From NCBI RefSeq assembly GCF_003258315.1, contig NZ_CP030032.1:348001-412000 (forward strand): a stretch of 64,000 nt of DNA, in the 5' to 3' direction. The notes under the pieces are model-generated. The model made no database searches. It was not told the origin of the DNA and saw only the letters and a list, made by a program, of their open reading frames with translations. Source of the stretch: Bradymonas sediminis. GTDB taxonomy: Bacteria; Myxococcota_A; Bradymonadia; Bradymonadales; Bradymonadaceae. Shown in pieces: positions 53,416-62,989 of this stretch. A program made the translations under genes and the position numbers. Each line of letters starts with the position of its first letter. Within the stretch, counting starts at the first letter, position 1.

Positions 53416-54258
53416 TCAGGTGCGCGCGGGGCGCTCGCGAACGATAACAGGCCGACCGCCGCCAATATTGCGTCGGCGCGTATGAAGCAAGTGATTTAGG
53501 TAGGCGCGGGCGCGCTCGATGGCGTCGATACGCCCGGCGCGCGTGATGGCGGCCGGCGGCGAGGCGACGCAGGCCAAAATCGCGCTGGAGAGCTGGCAGC
53601 CGGTGCCGCGCACGTCGTCGGGGATGGCCGGCAATTCGCGCAGGCTCGCCACGCCCTGGGGGTCGGCGAAGAGGTCGCGGATGCCGGACGCTTCGGACGG
53701 CTGAGCCGGGAGATGCCCCGCTTTGAGCAGCGCCGCCCCGCACCCCAGCCCGAGCAGCTCGCTCGCCGCGGCCTGAAAGTCGGCCAGGGTGTGGATCTTT
53801 TGGCCGAGCAGGATCTCGGCCTCGTTTAGGTTCGGCGTGAGCAGGTCGACCTGGGGGATGAGGTGTGCGCGCATCGCCTCGACGCAGCCCGGCCCGACCA
53901 ATTGGTGCTTCGAGCTGCTGGCCAAGACCGGGTCAAAGACCACCGGGCAGGGGCGGGTCTCGCGCAGCTCTTTTAGGGCCGTCGCGACCGCCTCGACCAC
54001 CTCTTTGCTCGGCAGCAGGCCGATCTTAATGCCCGCCGGGCGCAGGTCCTCAAATACGCTCTTGAGCTGCTGGGCGACGGCGTCGGCCGGCATCGGGTCG
54101 ACGCGCTGCACGCCGCGGGTGTTCTGGCTCAAGACCGCGGTGATGGCCGACAGCCCGTGAAAGCCGAAGTCGCGAAAGACCTGCAGGTCGACCTGGATGC
54201 CCGCGCCGCCGCAGGGGTCGGTCCCAGCGATGGTGAGCAGGCTGGAGCTAGTGGGCAT
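53416..54258 (-). CDS. thiD: Hydroxymethylpyrimidine/phosphomethylpyrimidine kinase
   Basis: A 280-aa ribokinase-fold enzyme that phosphorylates HMP and HMP-P for thiamine synthesis. The N-terminal substrate loop is GTDPCGGAGIQVDL, close to the usual GSDPSGGAGIQADL; DLLTPNLNEAEILLG is the conserved middle; the C-terminal anion hole and base are in DVRGTGCQLSSAI, where NTHGTGC is more usual. The changes are conservative and the catalytic GTGC core is kept. No other thiamine gene is seen nearby. Confidence 0.88.
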   Translation of the reverse strand: MPTSSSLLTIAGTDPCGGAGIQVDLQVFRDFGFHGLSAITAVLSQNTRGVQRVDPMPADAVAQQLKSVFEDLRPAGIKIGLLPSKEVVEAVATALKELRETRPCPVVFDPVLASSSKHQLVGPGCVEAMRAHLIPQVDLLTPNLNEAEILLGQKIHTLADFQAAASELLGLGCGAALLKAGHLPAQPSEASGIRDLFADPQGVASLRELPAIPDDVRGTGCQLSSAILACVASPPAAITRAGRIDAIERARAYLNHLLHTRRRNIGGGRPVIVRERPART

Positions 54259-54374
54259 GGGATTCTCGGCGTTTGTTCAGAGTCATAAATAGGCGGCGCA
54301 ATGGGCTCAACGCGAAAGCGCTTGAAATCGCTACCTTAGAAGCAGACACCCGCCCCCGGCAACCTGTATGTAGT

Positions 54375-54404
54375 TTGTCGAGCCGGGCAGGGCGGTGGTA
54401 TATA
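54375..54404 (+). promoter_or_regulatory. Candidate promoter of the OmpA lipoprotein gene
   Basis: TTGTCG (54375-54380), an 18-bp spacer and TATATA (54399-54404), about 70 bp upstream of the ATG. A good -10 with a fair -35. Confidence 0.45.
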
Positions 54405-54471
54405 GGGGGCCACTCAAGCTGCACTTTATGTTGTGGTTCGTGCTTAAATTACGAGTTCTTGATGGAGGTTA

Positions 54472-55347
54472 ATGATGCGTTCCAATGCTCAAAGCAGGTC
54501 TTTTTTCTCGAAAGTCGGCGTCACCAAAGCTTCGCTGCTCGGCCTTTCGCTCGTGTGGGCGGTCGGCTGCGGCGTGCCCGAGGACAAACACAACGCGCTG
54601 GTCAAAGATTTCGAAAATACCAAGATCGAGCTGGCCGAGACCCAGCAGCGCGCCCAGGCCACCGAGGATGACCTGAATTCGCAGATCGCGGTGCTCAACG
54701 CCAAGATCGCCGAGCTCGAGAAGAAGCAGGCCGGGCTTGAGGACGAGCTCGAAGAGGCCAACGGCAACCTTCAGATGTACGAGTCGAAGCACGGCTCCCT
54801 CGAAGAGCGGCTGAAGTCGACCAAGGGCGAGCTTGAGGAGCTGCGCAAGGCGCGCGAGAAGACCCGAAAGCAGTTGGCGCAATTTCGCGACATCGCCAAT
54901 AAATTCGCCAGCATGGTCGAGTCCGGAAAATTGTCGGTCAAGATCCGCGACGGCAAGATGGTCATCGAGCTGACGAGCAATGTGCTCTTTGACTCCGGCA
55001 GCACCAAGATTAAGGAAGAGGGCCAGGTCTCGCTGACCGAGCTGGGCGCGGTGCTCCAGCAGATCGAGAATCGCGAGTTCCTCATCGCCGGGCACACCGA
55101 CGACGTCGGCCAGGAGGCCGCCAACTGGGTGCTGTCGACCAACCGGGCGGTGGAGGTCGTGAAATTTCTGCAGAGCTCGGGCGTTGACCCGACGCGTCTG
55201 GCCGCCGCAGGTTACGGCGAATACGCGCCCATCGAGAGCAATGACACCCCCGAGGGTAAGGCCCAGAACCGGCGCATCGAGGTCATTATGATGCCGAATC
55301 TCGAGGAACTCCCCACCATCCCCAAAGATATTTTGGAAGATAGCTAA
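54472..55347 (+). CDS. OmpA-domain coiled-coil lipoprotein
   Basis: A 291-aa lipoprotein with lipobox AVGC (C33), a long heptad coiled coil (about residues 40-140) and a C-terminal OmpA-like peptidoglycan-binding domain (about 160-280) containing LFDSGSTKIKEEG, HTDDVG and NRAVEVVKFL, then RLAAAGYGEYAP and NRRIEVIM. It should link the outer membrane to peptidoglycan with the coiled coil as spacer, as Pal does with a shorter linker. GGAGG precedes tandem ATGs at 54472 and 54475. A lipoprotein gene follows after four bases. Confidence 0.9.
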   Translation: MMRSNAQSRSFFSKVGVTKASLLGLSLVWAVGCGVPEDKHNALVKDFENTKIELAETQQRAQATEDDLNSQIAVLNAKIAELEKKQAGLEDELEEANGNLQMYESKHGSLEERLKSTKGELEELRKAREKTRKQLAQFRDIANKFASMVESGKLSVKIRDGKMVIELTSNVLFDSGSTKIKEEGQVSLTELGAVLQQIENREFLIAGHTDDVGQEAANWVLSTNRAVEVVKFLQSSGVDPTRLAAAGYGEYAPIESNDTPEGKAQNRRIEVIMMPNLEELPTIPKDILEDS

Positions 55348-55351
55348 GCCG

Positions 55352-56149
55352 ATGCTGATGCCCCGACGCCTTGGACCCATTCGCCCCTCACGCCTGCGCC
55401 GCGCGTGCGCGCTCGCCCTCGTTCTGTGGGCGGTGGGCGTGGGGGCGTCGGGGTGTTTTAATACCCGCGGCCCCGACCCGCTCGACCTGTCGGTGGCGCA
55501 GCAAAAGATCAGCGACGATAGCCAGCGCCTCGTCCAGATCCGCCAGGTGATGGAGCGCGATCTTAAAGAGCTGGAGGCGTTGCGCCTGAGCTTTGAGTCG
55601 GCGCCCCAGGAGCTCTACGCCCACCCCTTCCCGCTGGACCTCTTCAAATATGTGGCGATGCGCTGTTTTAATGATCCCTTTGATACGCGCGCGGGGGACG
55701 TGGGGGCGTCGGAGATCGACGGTCTGACCTGTCGGTCGGAATACGCCGGGCGCTTGATGGTTGAACTCCACGAGCAGGTGCCGCAGCACCAGGCTGCGGC
55801 GCTTGGCCAATTGACCGAGCTCGACCGCCTGCGCCAGATGCGCGCGAAGCTGCTGTTTCGGCTCGGGCAATTGCCCGGTGTTTTGCGCGAGATGCGCCAG
55901 GCGCTGGCGACCCGCCGCGCGGACCTGCGTCGCATGCGCGACGCCGAGGCGCGCCGCCGCACCGAATATCGCGGCGATAATTGGCAGGAAATGGAGCGCC
56001 GTTTCGCGCGCTTCGACCAAGAGCTTAACAATCTCAGCACCGAAATTGAGCAGTTAGCCGAGGTCACCCCAAGTTGGAAACCACTGGTGGAGACGCAAAT
56101 TGCTGCGCTCTACGCACACCTGACCTCATTATCCGCGCCACTTAAATAG
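55352..56149 (+). CDS. Hypothetical lipoprotein coupled to the OmpA lipoprotein
   Basis: A 265-aa protein with a basic signal and lipobox GASGC (C35). The mature chain is helical with heptad-like regions (about 48-80 and 150-235), a central section with two cysteines (RCFN and LTCRSEY) that could form a disulfide, and no recognised family. Four bases separate it from the OmpA-domain gene, with GGAAG inside the upstream gene as ribosome site, so the two products are probably made together and may form one envelope complex. Confidence 0.7.
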   Translation: MLMPRRLGPIRPSRLRRACALALVLWAVGVGASGCFNTRGPDPLDLSVAQQKISDDSQRLVQIRQVMERDLKELEALRLSFESAPQELYAHPFPLDLFKYVAMRCFNDPFDTRAGDVGASEIDGLTCRSEYAGRLMVELHEQVPQHQAAALGQLTELDRLRQMRAKLLFRLGQLPGVLREMRQALATRRADLRRMRDAEARRRTEYRGDNWQEMERRFARFDQELNNLSTEIEQLAEVTPSWKPLVETQIAALYAHLTSLSAPLK

Positions 56150-56184
56150 GGGCGTTCCCTTTGGCGGGCGAAGTTGCCCGATGA

Positions 56185-57912
56185 TTGGCTTATTTGGAGC
56201 GTTTAGCCCGAATCCTGCCGGCGTTTGAATGGCTGCCGGACTATAATAAGAAGTGGCTTCGCGGCGATCTCAGCGCCGGGTTGACCGTCGGAGTGATCGC
56301 GGTGCCACAGGTCATGGCGTATGCCATGCTCGCCGGGGTGCCGCCCATTCACGGCCTCTACGCCTCGCTGGTGCCGCTGATCGTGTACGCGCTGATGGGC
56401 ACCTCGCGCCAACTGGCCTCGGGGCCGGTGGCGACCAGCTTGCTGATTATCGCGGCTGGATTGGCGGGGCTGGCCGAGCCATTCTCACCCGAATATGTGG
56501 GGCTGGTCCTGCTCACGACCCTGATGGTCGGCCTGACCCAGGTGGTGATGGGGGTGTTCCGCCTCGGGTTTATCGTCAACTTCTTATCGCGCCCGGTGAT
56601 CGTCGGGTTTATGACCGCGGCGCCGCTGATTATCGCGTCGAGCCAGATCGGCAATCTTCTGGGGCTTGAGCTCACGCAGACCCAATATATCACCGACCTC
56701 TTCGTGGGGGTGTTCGCGCAATTCTCCAATATCGACACGCTCCCCCTTGGCATCGGCATGGCGACCATCGCCATTATGCTGGGGATCGAGTTCTTCAAAC
56801 CATCGGCGCCCTCGGCGCTGGTGGTGATGGTCCTGGGGATCGTGGCGGCCTGGGCGCTGAATCTGGAGGCATACGGGCTCGAGGTCGTGGGGAAAGTACC
56901 GGCGGGTTTGCCGGCGTTTGTGTTGCCCACGCTCGACCTGGAGTTGATGCGAAAGCTCATCCCGACCAGCCTCACCGTCGCGCTGGAGCAATGCATGGTG
57001 GTGATGTCGTTGGGGGCCGCGTTTGCCGCCAAGCATAAGATGACGGTGCGCCCTAATAAGGAGCTGATCGCCGTCGGCGCGGCCAATACGATGGGGAGTT
57101 TTTTCGGGGGCGTGCCGGTGTCCGGGAGCTTCTCGCGAAGCGCGGTGAACGACCAGGCCGGGGCGAAGACGCCGCTGGCGAATTTGATCTCGGCCGGCGT
57201 CGTCGCGCTCACCCTGATGTTCTTCACGCCGCTTTTTTACCACCTTCCGATCGCGGTGCTGGCCGCGGTGATCGTCGTGGTGGCGCTGAAGCTGATCAAT
57301 ATTCCGCAGATTCGCTATCTGTTGAAGACCAAGCGCCGGGACGCCGCGGTCGCGTTTTTGACCTTCGGGGCGACGCTGGTGCTGGGGATTCAGACGGGGA
57401 TCTTGCTCGGCGTGGCGGCGTCGGTCTTTCTTATCCTGTGGCGCATCAGTCGCCCCGAGATCCACGAACTGGGGCGCGTCCCGGGGACCGACGAGTATCG
57501 AAGCCTGGATAACTTCTCCAACGCCAAGGTGATCCCCGGGATTTATCTGCTGCGCGTTGACTCCTCGCTCTCGTTCGCCAACGCCGAGACGATCCGCCAG
57601 AAGTTACTCGAACCCACCACGTCGACCGGTAAGGGTTTTAAGGTGATCATCCTGGACGCCACCGGCATCAACGACCTGGACACCACCTCCGCGACCATGC
57701 TCGCCGGAGTGAGTGAGTCGCTTGGGGAGCGCCAGATCGAGCTCTATATCGCCGGGGCAAAGGGCCCGGTGCGCGAGACCATCGAGCGCTCCGGGTTGGA
57801 CAAAGAGCTCGGGAAGACCCACTTTTCGCTGACCGTCGACGAGGCTGTCCAGCGCGTGCAGGGCATTCCCGAGGGCGACGCGACGGTCGTGCCTAAGACT
57901 CGCGCGTCTTGA
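56185..57912 (+). CDS. SulP family anion transporter with STAS domain
   Basis: A 575-aa transporter with 10 or more membrane helices and a C-terminal STAS domain (about 440-550, LRVDSSLSFANAETI and VIILDATGINDLD). Family motifs DLSAGLTVGVIAVPQVMAYAMLAG (start of the region), GLYASLVPLIVYALMG and VPVSGSFSRSAVN are present. It would move sulfate, bicarbonate or another anion. A stop lies directly upstream in frame, so translation must start at TTG 56185 or later; no clear ribosome site is present. The 3' end overlaps the convergent kinase gene by 20 bases. Confidence 0.9.
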   Translation: MAYLERLARILPAFEWLPDYNKKWLRGDLSAGLTVGVIAVPQVMAYAMLAGVPPIHGLYASLVPLIVYALMGTSRQLASGPVATSLLIIAAGLAGLAEPFSPEYVGLVLLTTLMVGLTQVVMGVFRLGFIVNFLSRPVIVGFMTAAPLIIASSQIGNLLGLELTQTQYITDLFVGVFAQFSNIDTLPLGIGMATIAIMLGIEFFKPSAPSALVVMVLGIVAAWALNLEAYGLEVVGKVPAGLPAFVLPTLDLELMRKLIPTSLTVALEQCMVVMSLGAAFAAKHKMTVRPNKELIAVGAANTMGSFFGGVPVSGSFSRSAVNDQAGAKTPLANLISAGVVALTLMFFTPLFYHLPIAVLAAVIVVVALKLINIPQIRYLLKTKRRDAAVAFLTFGATLVLGIQTGILLGVAASVFLILWRISRPEIHELGRVPGTDEYRSLDNFSNAKVIPGIYLLRVDSSLSFANAETIRQKLLEPTTSTGKGFKVIILDATGINDLDTTSATMLAGVSESLGERQIELYIAGAKGPVRETIERSGLDKELGKTHFSLTVDEAVQRVQGIPEGDATVVPKTRAS

Positions 57913-59875
57913 GCGAGGCGCGGCGATCAACACGCCGCCAGCCCAGGGCCAGGGCGGTGAAGCCGACGAAGATGCTCGTGACCAACGCCGGGATGGCGAA
58001 TTCCGGGAAGAACCCCCCGGCGAGCGCGCCCAGCCCCATCGCCCCGCTTATCCACAACATCTGTCGGTCGGCAAAAAGCGCGGCCACAAGCCCGATCGCC
58101 GAATGCCCGGTCATCTCCATCACCATCACGGTCGACGGTGGGAGCTCCAACAGGAGCCCGAGGCCGCGAAAAAAGGCCGCAAACCCCAGAGAAATAAAGA
58201 CAAGATAGACAAGGTTCCGGTTGACGAGATTGAGCATCAACGCGCGCCTGGCGATGATCGTGGGGACCAGGGTCGTCACGAGGATCGCCAGGGAGTGAAT
58301 CAAGAGCGCAGACGGCTCCTTGGAGACCCCGGCCCATTGCAGGGCGAGTCGGCTGACGATCGCCAGAGCGCCCAGCAGGATGCCGAGCACCGCCGCATAT
58401 AAGCTGCGCGAGCGCCGGCCCACGGCGGTGCTATGTTCGAATTGCTTGCGCTTAAGGCCCTCGAATTCGCGCTCGCGCGACTCGTTGCGTTGGGTGAGTT
58501 CGGCCAGTCGCGCCTCAAGCGCCGGGTTGGGCTCGGGCAGGTCCGCCAGCAGCAGCGCGGCCGCGCGGTGGGCGCCTTGCTGAAGCTCACGCTCGACCAA
58601 TAGCTCAAGGACTTCCTGGAGGCCGCGCCGCGCCGCGGCGTTGTCTGGACTCGTCTGAAGCGCCTGCTCAAACCCGAATCGACAGGCCCCGAAGAGCCGG
58701 TAGATGGCGTGGCCGGAATGCTCGCGCTCGGCGGCGTCAGCGTCAGCCTGGGCGGTGATTTCCCGGGTCACCATCTCGCGTAGCAGCGCCAGACGCTCCT
58801 GCGATTGCTCGCCGATGCGCAGGGAGTCGCGGTGGCTTAGGTGGGTCTCCAGGGCGTTTCGCAGCGCGTCGGCCGACGCGTAGCGCTGCGCCGGGTCGGC
58901 GTGCATCGCCCGGTGGCAAATCGCGGCGAGTTGGGCGTCGACGTGCTCGCTATACTCCGGGGGCTGGGCGTTATAGGCGTCGAACATGATCTGGAAGAGC
59001 GTGTCTCCCTTATTGGGTGGCTCGCCGGTGAGGATCTCGTGGAGCACCGCCCCGAGCAAGAATATATCGGTCTTCTCGCTGAGTTCGCGGCCGTCGCCGT
59101 TGACCATCTCGGGCGCCATATAGGCGGGGGTGCCGGCAGGCGAGGTGATCTTGGCGGCCAGCGGTAGTCGACCCTCGTGGGTCTCCTCCATGCTCACCGC
59201 GATGCCCCAGTCGAGCAAATAGACCTCGCCGAACTCGCCCACCATGATATTTTCGGGCTTGATATCGCGATGCAAGATCCCGCGGCTATGCGCGTAATGC
59301 ACCGCGTTGCAGACCTGGGCGAGGATTTCAATATAAAAATCAAGGGGTTGCTTGGTGCCGAGGGAGCGCGGTGAGACGCTCGGGTCCACCATAAGATCGG
59401 CCAGCGAGACGCCCGCGATCTTCTTCATCACGATCAGCGGCTGCCCATCACTGGCGCGCCCGAGGGTATAGATCGGCACGATATTGGGGTGCTCCAGACG
59501 CCCGGTGATCCAGCCTTCGCGCAAAAGGGTGAGGATCGCCTCGGGGTCTGTCGTGTTTTTATGCAGCGATTTGACGGCGACTTCGCGGGCAACCGAGCGC
59601 TGGTGAGCCTGGTTGATCTTGCCCATCCCGCCCTCGCCGATCAGGGCGCCCAGGCTTATCTCGGCGAATTTGATCTGGGTCTGGTTCTGCGTCAGCCAGG
59701 GCAGCTCGCTCAATAAGAGGGAGGCGTCCAGCGACGCGAGGTCCGTCGACGGGCGCATGGTGCGGGTGCGGTCGGCCTCGAATTTCTCGGTCTTACCGAC
59801 CGCCATCGACTCCCAGAGGGTGTTGAATTTCCGGAGTTTTTCTTCGCGTACTCTATCCGTGGTATTTGCGAGCAT
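57893..59875 (-). CDS. Membrane Ser/Thr protein kinase with a C-terminal multi-TM domain
   Basis: A 660-aa Hanks-type kinase. After a 70-residue lead, the domain shows glycine loop GEGGMGKINQA, K102 in AVKSL, HRDIKPEN (202-209) and D222 in LLDWGIA, where DFG is replaced by DWG, a tolerated change. A helical region (about 350-470) with a TPR-like stretch leads to six or seven C-terminal membrane helices. Most bacterial kinases of this type have one TM helix and an external sensor; here the sensing part is probably the multi-TM domain. It is third in a minus-strand operon after a histidine kinase and a lipoprotein gene. Confidence 0.9.
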   Translation of the reverse strand: MLANTTDRVREEKLRKFNTLWESMAVGKTEKFEADRTRTMRPSTDLASLDASLLLSELPWLTQNQTQIKFAEISLGALIGEGGMGKINQAHQRSVAREVAVKSLHKNTTDPEAILTLLREGWITGRLEHPNIVPIYTLGRASDGQPLIVMKKIAGVSLADLMVDPSVSPRSLGTKQPLDFYIEILAQVCNAVHYAHSRGILHRDIKPENIMVGEFGEVYLLDWGIAVSMEETHEGRLPLAAKITSPAGTPAYMAPEMVNGDGRELSEKTDIFLLGAVLHEILTGEPPNKGDTLFQIMFDAYNAQPPEYSEHVDAQLAAICHRAMHADPAQRYASADALRNALETHLSHRDSLRIGEQSQERLALLREMVTREITAQADADAAEREHSGHAIYRLFGACRFGFEQALQTSPDNAAARRGLQEVLELLVERELQQGAHRAAALLLADLPEPNPALEARLAELTQRNESREREFEGLKRKQFEHSTAVGRRSRSLYAAVLGILLGALAIVSRLALQWAGVSKEPSALLIHSLAILVTTLVPTIIARRALMLNLVNRNLVYLVFISLGFAAFFRGLGLLLELPPSTVMVMEMTGHSAIGLVAALFADRQMLWISGAMGLGALAGGFFPEFAIPALVTSIFVGFTALALGWRRVDRRASLKTRES

Positions 59876-59923
59876 CAGGCGTTTCTCAAGGGCATACGAG
59901 AGTGGGAGACGAAGATTATTTGA

Positions 59924-60955
59924 TCATTTGATGGGCAGTTCGTTCTTATCGTCGACGACGGTCGGGCCGCTGGTGGCGTCGGCAGGGTCAAGGCCGAGCT
60001 CTTTGATCTCTTTGAGCGCCTGCTGGGCGGACATGCGCACCAGCGGGCTCGGGTCGTTCATGGTCAATCCCTCAAGCGCCGGGATGGCCTCGACCGCGCC
60101 CATTTGCCCGAGCACCGTGGCGGCCTGGCGGCGCACGTCGGGGGACTCGGCGCGCAGCGCCTTTTGGGTCGCCGCGCTGGCGCGCTCGTCGCTGACCAGC
60201 GAGAAGATGCTGAGCACCTCCAGGCGCTCCTCGGGGGTCGATTTTGAGGATTCGAGGCGCGCCGACAATTTGTAGATCTGCTGCTCATAGGCGTAAAACG
60301 CCTTGGCCGCCTCGTCGTTATTGCCGGTCACCGCGTAGATTTTACCCAGCTCAAGCTGGGCGAAGACATAGTCCGGCTGCGTCTTCAAGAGCTTTCTATA
60401 GGCCCGAATCGCGCGCTCAAACTCGTTGAGATCGGCGTAGGCGCGCGCGATGACGAGCTGGATCTCGGGCAGGGCGCTGACCTCGTCGGAGAGGTCATCG
60501 TAGAGCTTCACCGCTTTGTCGGGGCGCTCGGTTTCGTTATAAATCTGAGCCAGCGCGATGACCGCCGAGACCTGCGGCCCCGAGATGGGCTTGGACTTGA
60601 CCAGGGTCTCGAAGAGGGCCTCGGCCCGGGTGAGGTCATCGGTTAAGAAGGCCTTCTTGGCCTCCAAAAGAAGCATCTGCTGGCTGTCGGTCGCCTCGGC
60701 CAGCCCAGCGATCGCGGGGCCTTCTGCCTTCTCCTGGCCGTCGCCATCTTCCTCGGCCTTCGCCGCTGATTTGTCGCCCGCGGCCTCGATCTTCTCATAC
60801 GCCGGCGCGCCCGATTGGGGCGTCGGCGCCGCCGGCGTATCGGCGGGCTTGTCACAACCGGCGCTACAGATGAGCAAGGCGCTCGTCAGGGCAAGGGCGG
60901 TTCGATAAGAGCGCGCGCGCGCGTGATTCTTGAGCGATAAAAGAGCAGAAATCAT
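59924..60955 (-). CDS. TPR-HEAT repeat lipoprotein
   Basis: A 343-aa lipoprotein with lipobox SAGC (C34), an Ala/Pro/Glu disordered linker (35-85), about four TPRs (90-225) and two HEAT-like repeats (about 245-320, including SPDVRRQAATVLGQMG and SPLVRMSAQQALKEI). It lies between a histidine kinase gene (12 bp upstream) and a Ser/Thr kinase gene (48 bp downstream), which suggests an envelope partner of signalling, but both kinases have cytoplasmic catalytic domains, so contact would have to be indirect or through the kinase membrane domain. Confidence 0.75.
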   Translation of the reverse strand: MISALLSLKNHARARSYRTALALTSALLICSAGCDKPADTPAAPTPQSGAPAYEKIEAAGDKSAAKAEEDGDGQEKAEGPAIAGLAEATDSQQMLLLEAKKAFLTDDLTRAEALFETLVKSKPISGPQVSAVIALAQIYNETERPDKAVKLYDDLSDEVSALPEIQLVIARAYADLNEFERAIRAYRKLLKTQPDYVFAQLELGKIYAVTGNNDEAAKAFYAYEQQIYKLSARLESSKSTPEERLEVLSIFSLVSDERASAATQKALRAESPDVRRQAATVLGQMGAVEAIPALEGLTMNDPSPLVRMSAQQALKEIKELGLDPADATSGPTVVDDKNELPIK

Positions 60956-60967
60956 AGGATGAAAGTC

Positions 60968-62989
60968 TCAGATACTGGCAAGCTGGGGGATGCGGATGAT
61001 AAATGCAGCGCCGCCGTCGGCCTGGTTTTGGTAGGTGATCGAGGCGTGGTGGTCGTCGACGATCTTCTTGACGATCGCCAGGCCCAGGCCGGTGCCGTTT
61101 TGCTTGCCGGAGGTGACAAATGAGTCGAAGAGGGTGGCCTGGATGTCCTCGGGGACGCCGGGGCCGGTGTCGCTGCAGACGAAGCGGATCTCGGCCGGGT
61201 TCTCGTCGCGCTCCACGCGCATCTCGAAGTGGCCGCCGTCGGGCATCGCCTCGGCGGCGTTTCGCGCCAGGTTCATGATGGCGCGCTTGATCTTGCCGGC
61301 GTCGAATTTAGCGGTCTTCGGCGCGTCGTTCTTGCGGATAAGCTTGGTCTCGTAGGTCACGCCGGTGTCGTTAAGCTCGTGGAGCAGCAGCTCATCAACC
61401 TCGGCGTTGAACGCCTCGAGGTCGACCTCGGCCATCGTGATCTCGTGCTCCCCGCGCGCGAAGCTCAGCAGCTCGCGGGTCATCTGGTTGAGATGCTCAA
61501 ATTGCTTATTGATGCTCGCGGCGTATTCGCTGCGCTTCTCGCGGTCGTCGGCGCGCACCATCAATTGGGCGTTGCCCGAGATGACCGCGATCGGGTTCTT
61601 GAGGTCGTGGACCACGCCGGTGAGCATCTGGCCGATGGCCGAGAGGCGCTCGACCTTCTCCTGTTTATAGCGGTGGCGCCGCGCGGCGACCGTGCTGGCG
61701 ATCTGGCCGGCGATCAGGGTCAGGACCTTGCGGTCGTCCTCGCTAAACCCGAGGGGTTGGTCGATAAAGGGCGCCATCGAGTCGTTGGGGGAGGGCACGC
61801 GGTTCATGACCTCGAGGGCGCCGATGCACTCGTCTTCGTCGAAGAGCGGCACGCAGATGACGCTCTCGACGCAGATGCCGATCTCATCGCTGGCGGCGTC
61901 GGCCACCTCGCCGCAGCCGCCGGTGTCACAGCGAAACGTGGTCTTCGACGCGATGACCTTGCTGGCGATGCCGTAGCCGTGGGGGATATCGCGGGTGCTA
62001 AACTCCCATTGGGGCTCGCCGGTGGCGGTTGCCCGGCCGTTGCTCGCGTCGCCACCGTCGCAGGTCTTTGCGCCCGCGCGGTTGACCATCACGAACATCC
62101 GGTTGTGCTCGGCCTCGTGCAGGGTCAGCGCGGAGGCCTGCGCCGAGATAAGCTCCAGCGTCTTCTGGGTGATCGACTCGACCAGCTCCTCGAGGTCGAC
62201 CGCGGCGCTGAGCTCGCGCTCGACATCATAGAGCAGGTCGAGCTCGCGCACCTTATGCTGCAGCTCCATGCGCGCGCGCTCGAGCTTCGTATTTTGCTCG
62301 AGCACCGACAGGTATAATTTGGAATTCTCGATGGCCACCGCGGTCTGGCTGGCGATGGCGCTGAGCAGGCTCTCGTCCTGGTCGCTAAACGAGCCCTCGG
62401 CCCGGTTGAGCACCTGGACGACCCCGATGATCTCGCCCTCCTGGTTGCGCACCGGTTGGCAGAGCATATTGCGGGTGTCGAAGCCGGTTTGCAGGTCGAC
62501 GCCGCGCTGGAAGCGCTCGTCATTATAGGCGTCGCGCACGTTGATGCTGGTGCCGGTCTGGGCGACCCAGCCGGCGAGCCCCTCGCCGGGTTGCAGCCGG
62601 ATCTCGGTGTTGATGTCGCCCTGGGCGACCTTGCTCCAGAGCTCGCCGGTCTCCGGGTCGACCAGAAAGAGGGTGGCCCGCTCGGCGTCCATCAGGCGCA
62701 CGATCTTGTCCATGATGAGCTGCAATAGCTCATCGAGGTGCATGGTCTGACCCAGCGCGCTGCCGATCTCCTGCATGCCCGTAAATTTGGTGACCTGGCG
62801 ACGAAAGACCTCGCCGATCCCGCTCAACAGGCGGGTGATCTGTTCGGGCGACAAATCGCGCACCGCATCCGCGAGTTCATGCTCAGGCTGGTTCAGCCAG
62901 GTGAGCAACACGTCGTGTGCATCCGGGCTAGAGGCCCGCAATGCGCTACGCTGCGTGATTGAATCGCTTGTGATGAGGTCCTCACTCAT
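60968..62989 (-). CDS. GAF-domain sensor histidine kinase
   Basis: A 673-aa soluble kinase with an N-terminal helical region, a first GAF domain (about 75-225), a coiled coil, a second GAF domain (about 260-430) and a kinase core with H461 in GVVHDLKNPIAV, NLARNAAEAMPDGG, DTGPGVPE and GTGLGLAIVKKIV. The second GAF contains cysteines (CDTGGCGEV) that could bind metal or form a disulfide. The start at 62989 is preferred because an extension to 63184 would run across the L28 terminator. No receiver is encoded nearby. It heads the operon with the TPR-HEAT lipoprotein and Ser/Thr kinase. Confidence 0.9.
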   Translation of the reverse strand: MSEDLITSDSITQRSALRASSPDAHDVLLTWLNQPEHELADAVRDLSPEQITRLLSGIGEVFRRQVTKFTGMQEIGSALGQTMHLDELLQLIMDKIVRLMDAERATLFLVDPETGELWSKVAQGDINTEIRLQPGEGLAGWVAQTGTSINVRDAYNDERFQRGVDLQTGFDTRNMLCQPVRNQEGEIIGVVQVLNRAEGSFSDQDESLLSAIASQTAVAIENSKLYLSVLEQNTKLERARMELQHKVRELDLLYDVERELSAAVDLEELVESITQKTLELISAQASALTLHEAEHNRMFVMVNRAGAKTCDGGDASNGRATATGEPQWEFSTRDIPHGYGIASKVIASKTTFRCDTGGCGEVADAASDEIGICVESVICVPLFDEDECIGALEVMNRVPSPNDSMAPFIDQPLGFSEDDRKVLTLIAGQIASTVAARRHRYKQEKVERLSAIGQMLTGVVHDLKNPIAVISGNAQLMVRADDREKRSEYAASINKQFEHLNQMTRELLSFARGEHEITMAEVDLEAFNAEVDELLLHELNDTGVTYETKLIRKNDAPKTAKFDAGKIKRAIMNLARNAAEAMPDGGHFEMRVERDENPAEIRFVCSDTGPGVPEDIQATLFDSFVTSGKQNGTGLGLAIVKKIVDDHHASITYQNQADGGAAFIIRIPQLASI

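Noticed and set aside
54273-54671. 132-aa frame overlapping the OmpA lipoprotein start
   Set aside because: Out of frame with a well-supported gene and covers its promoter region.
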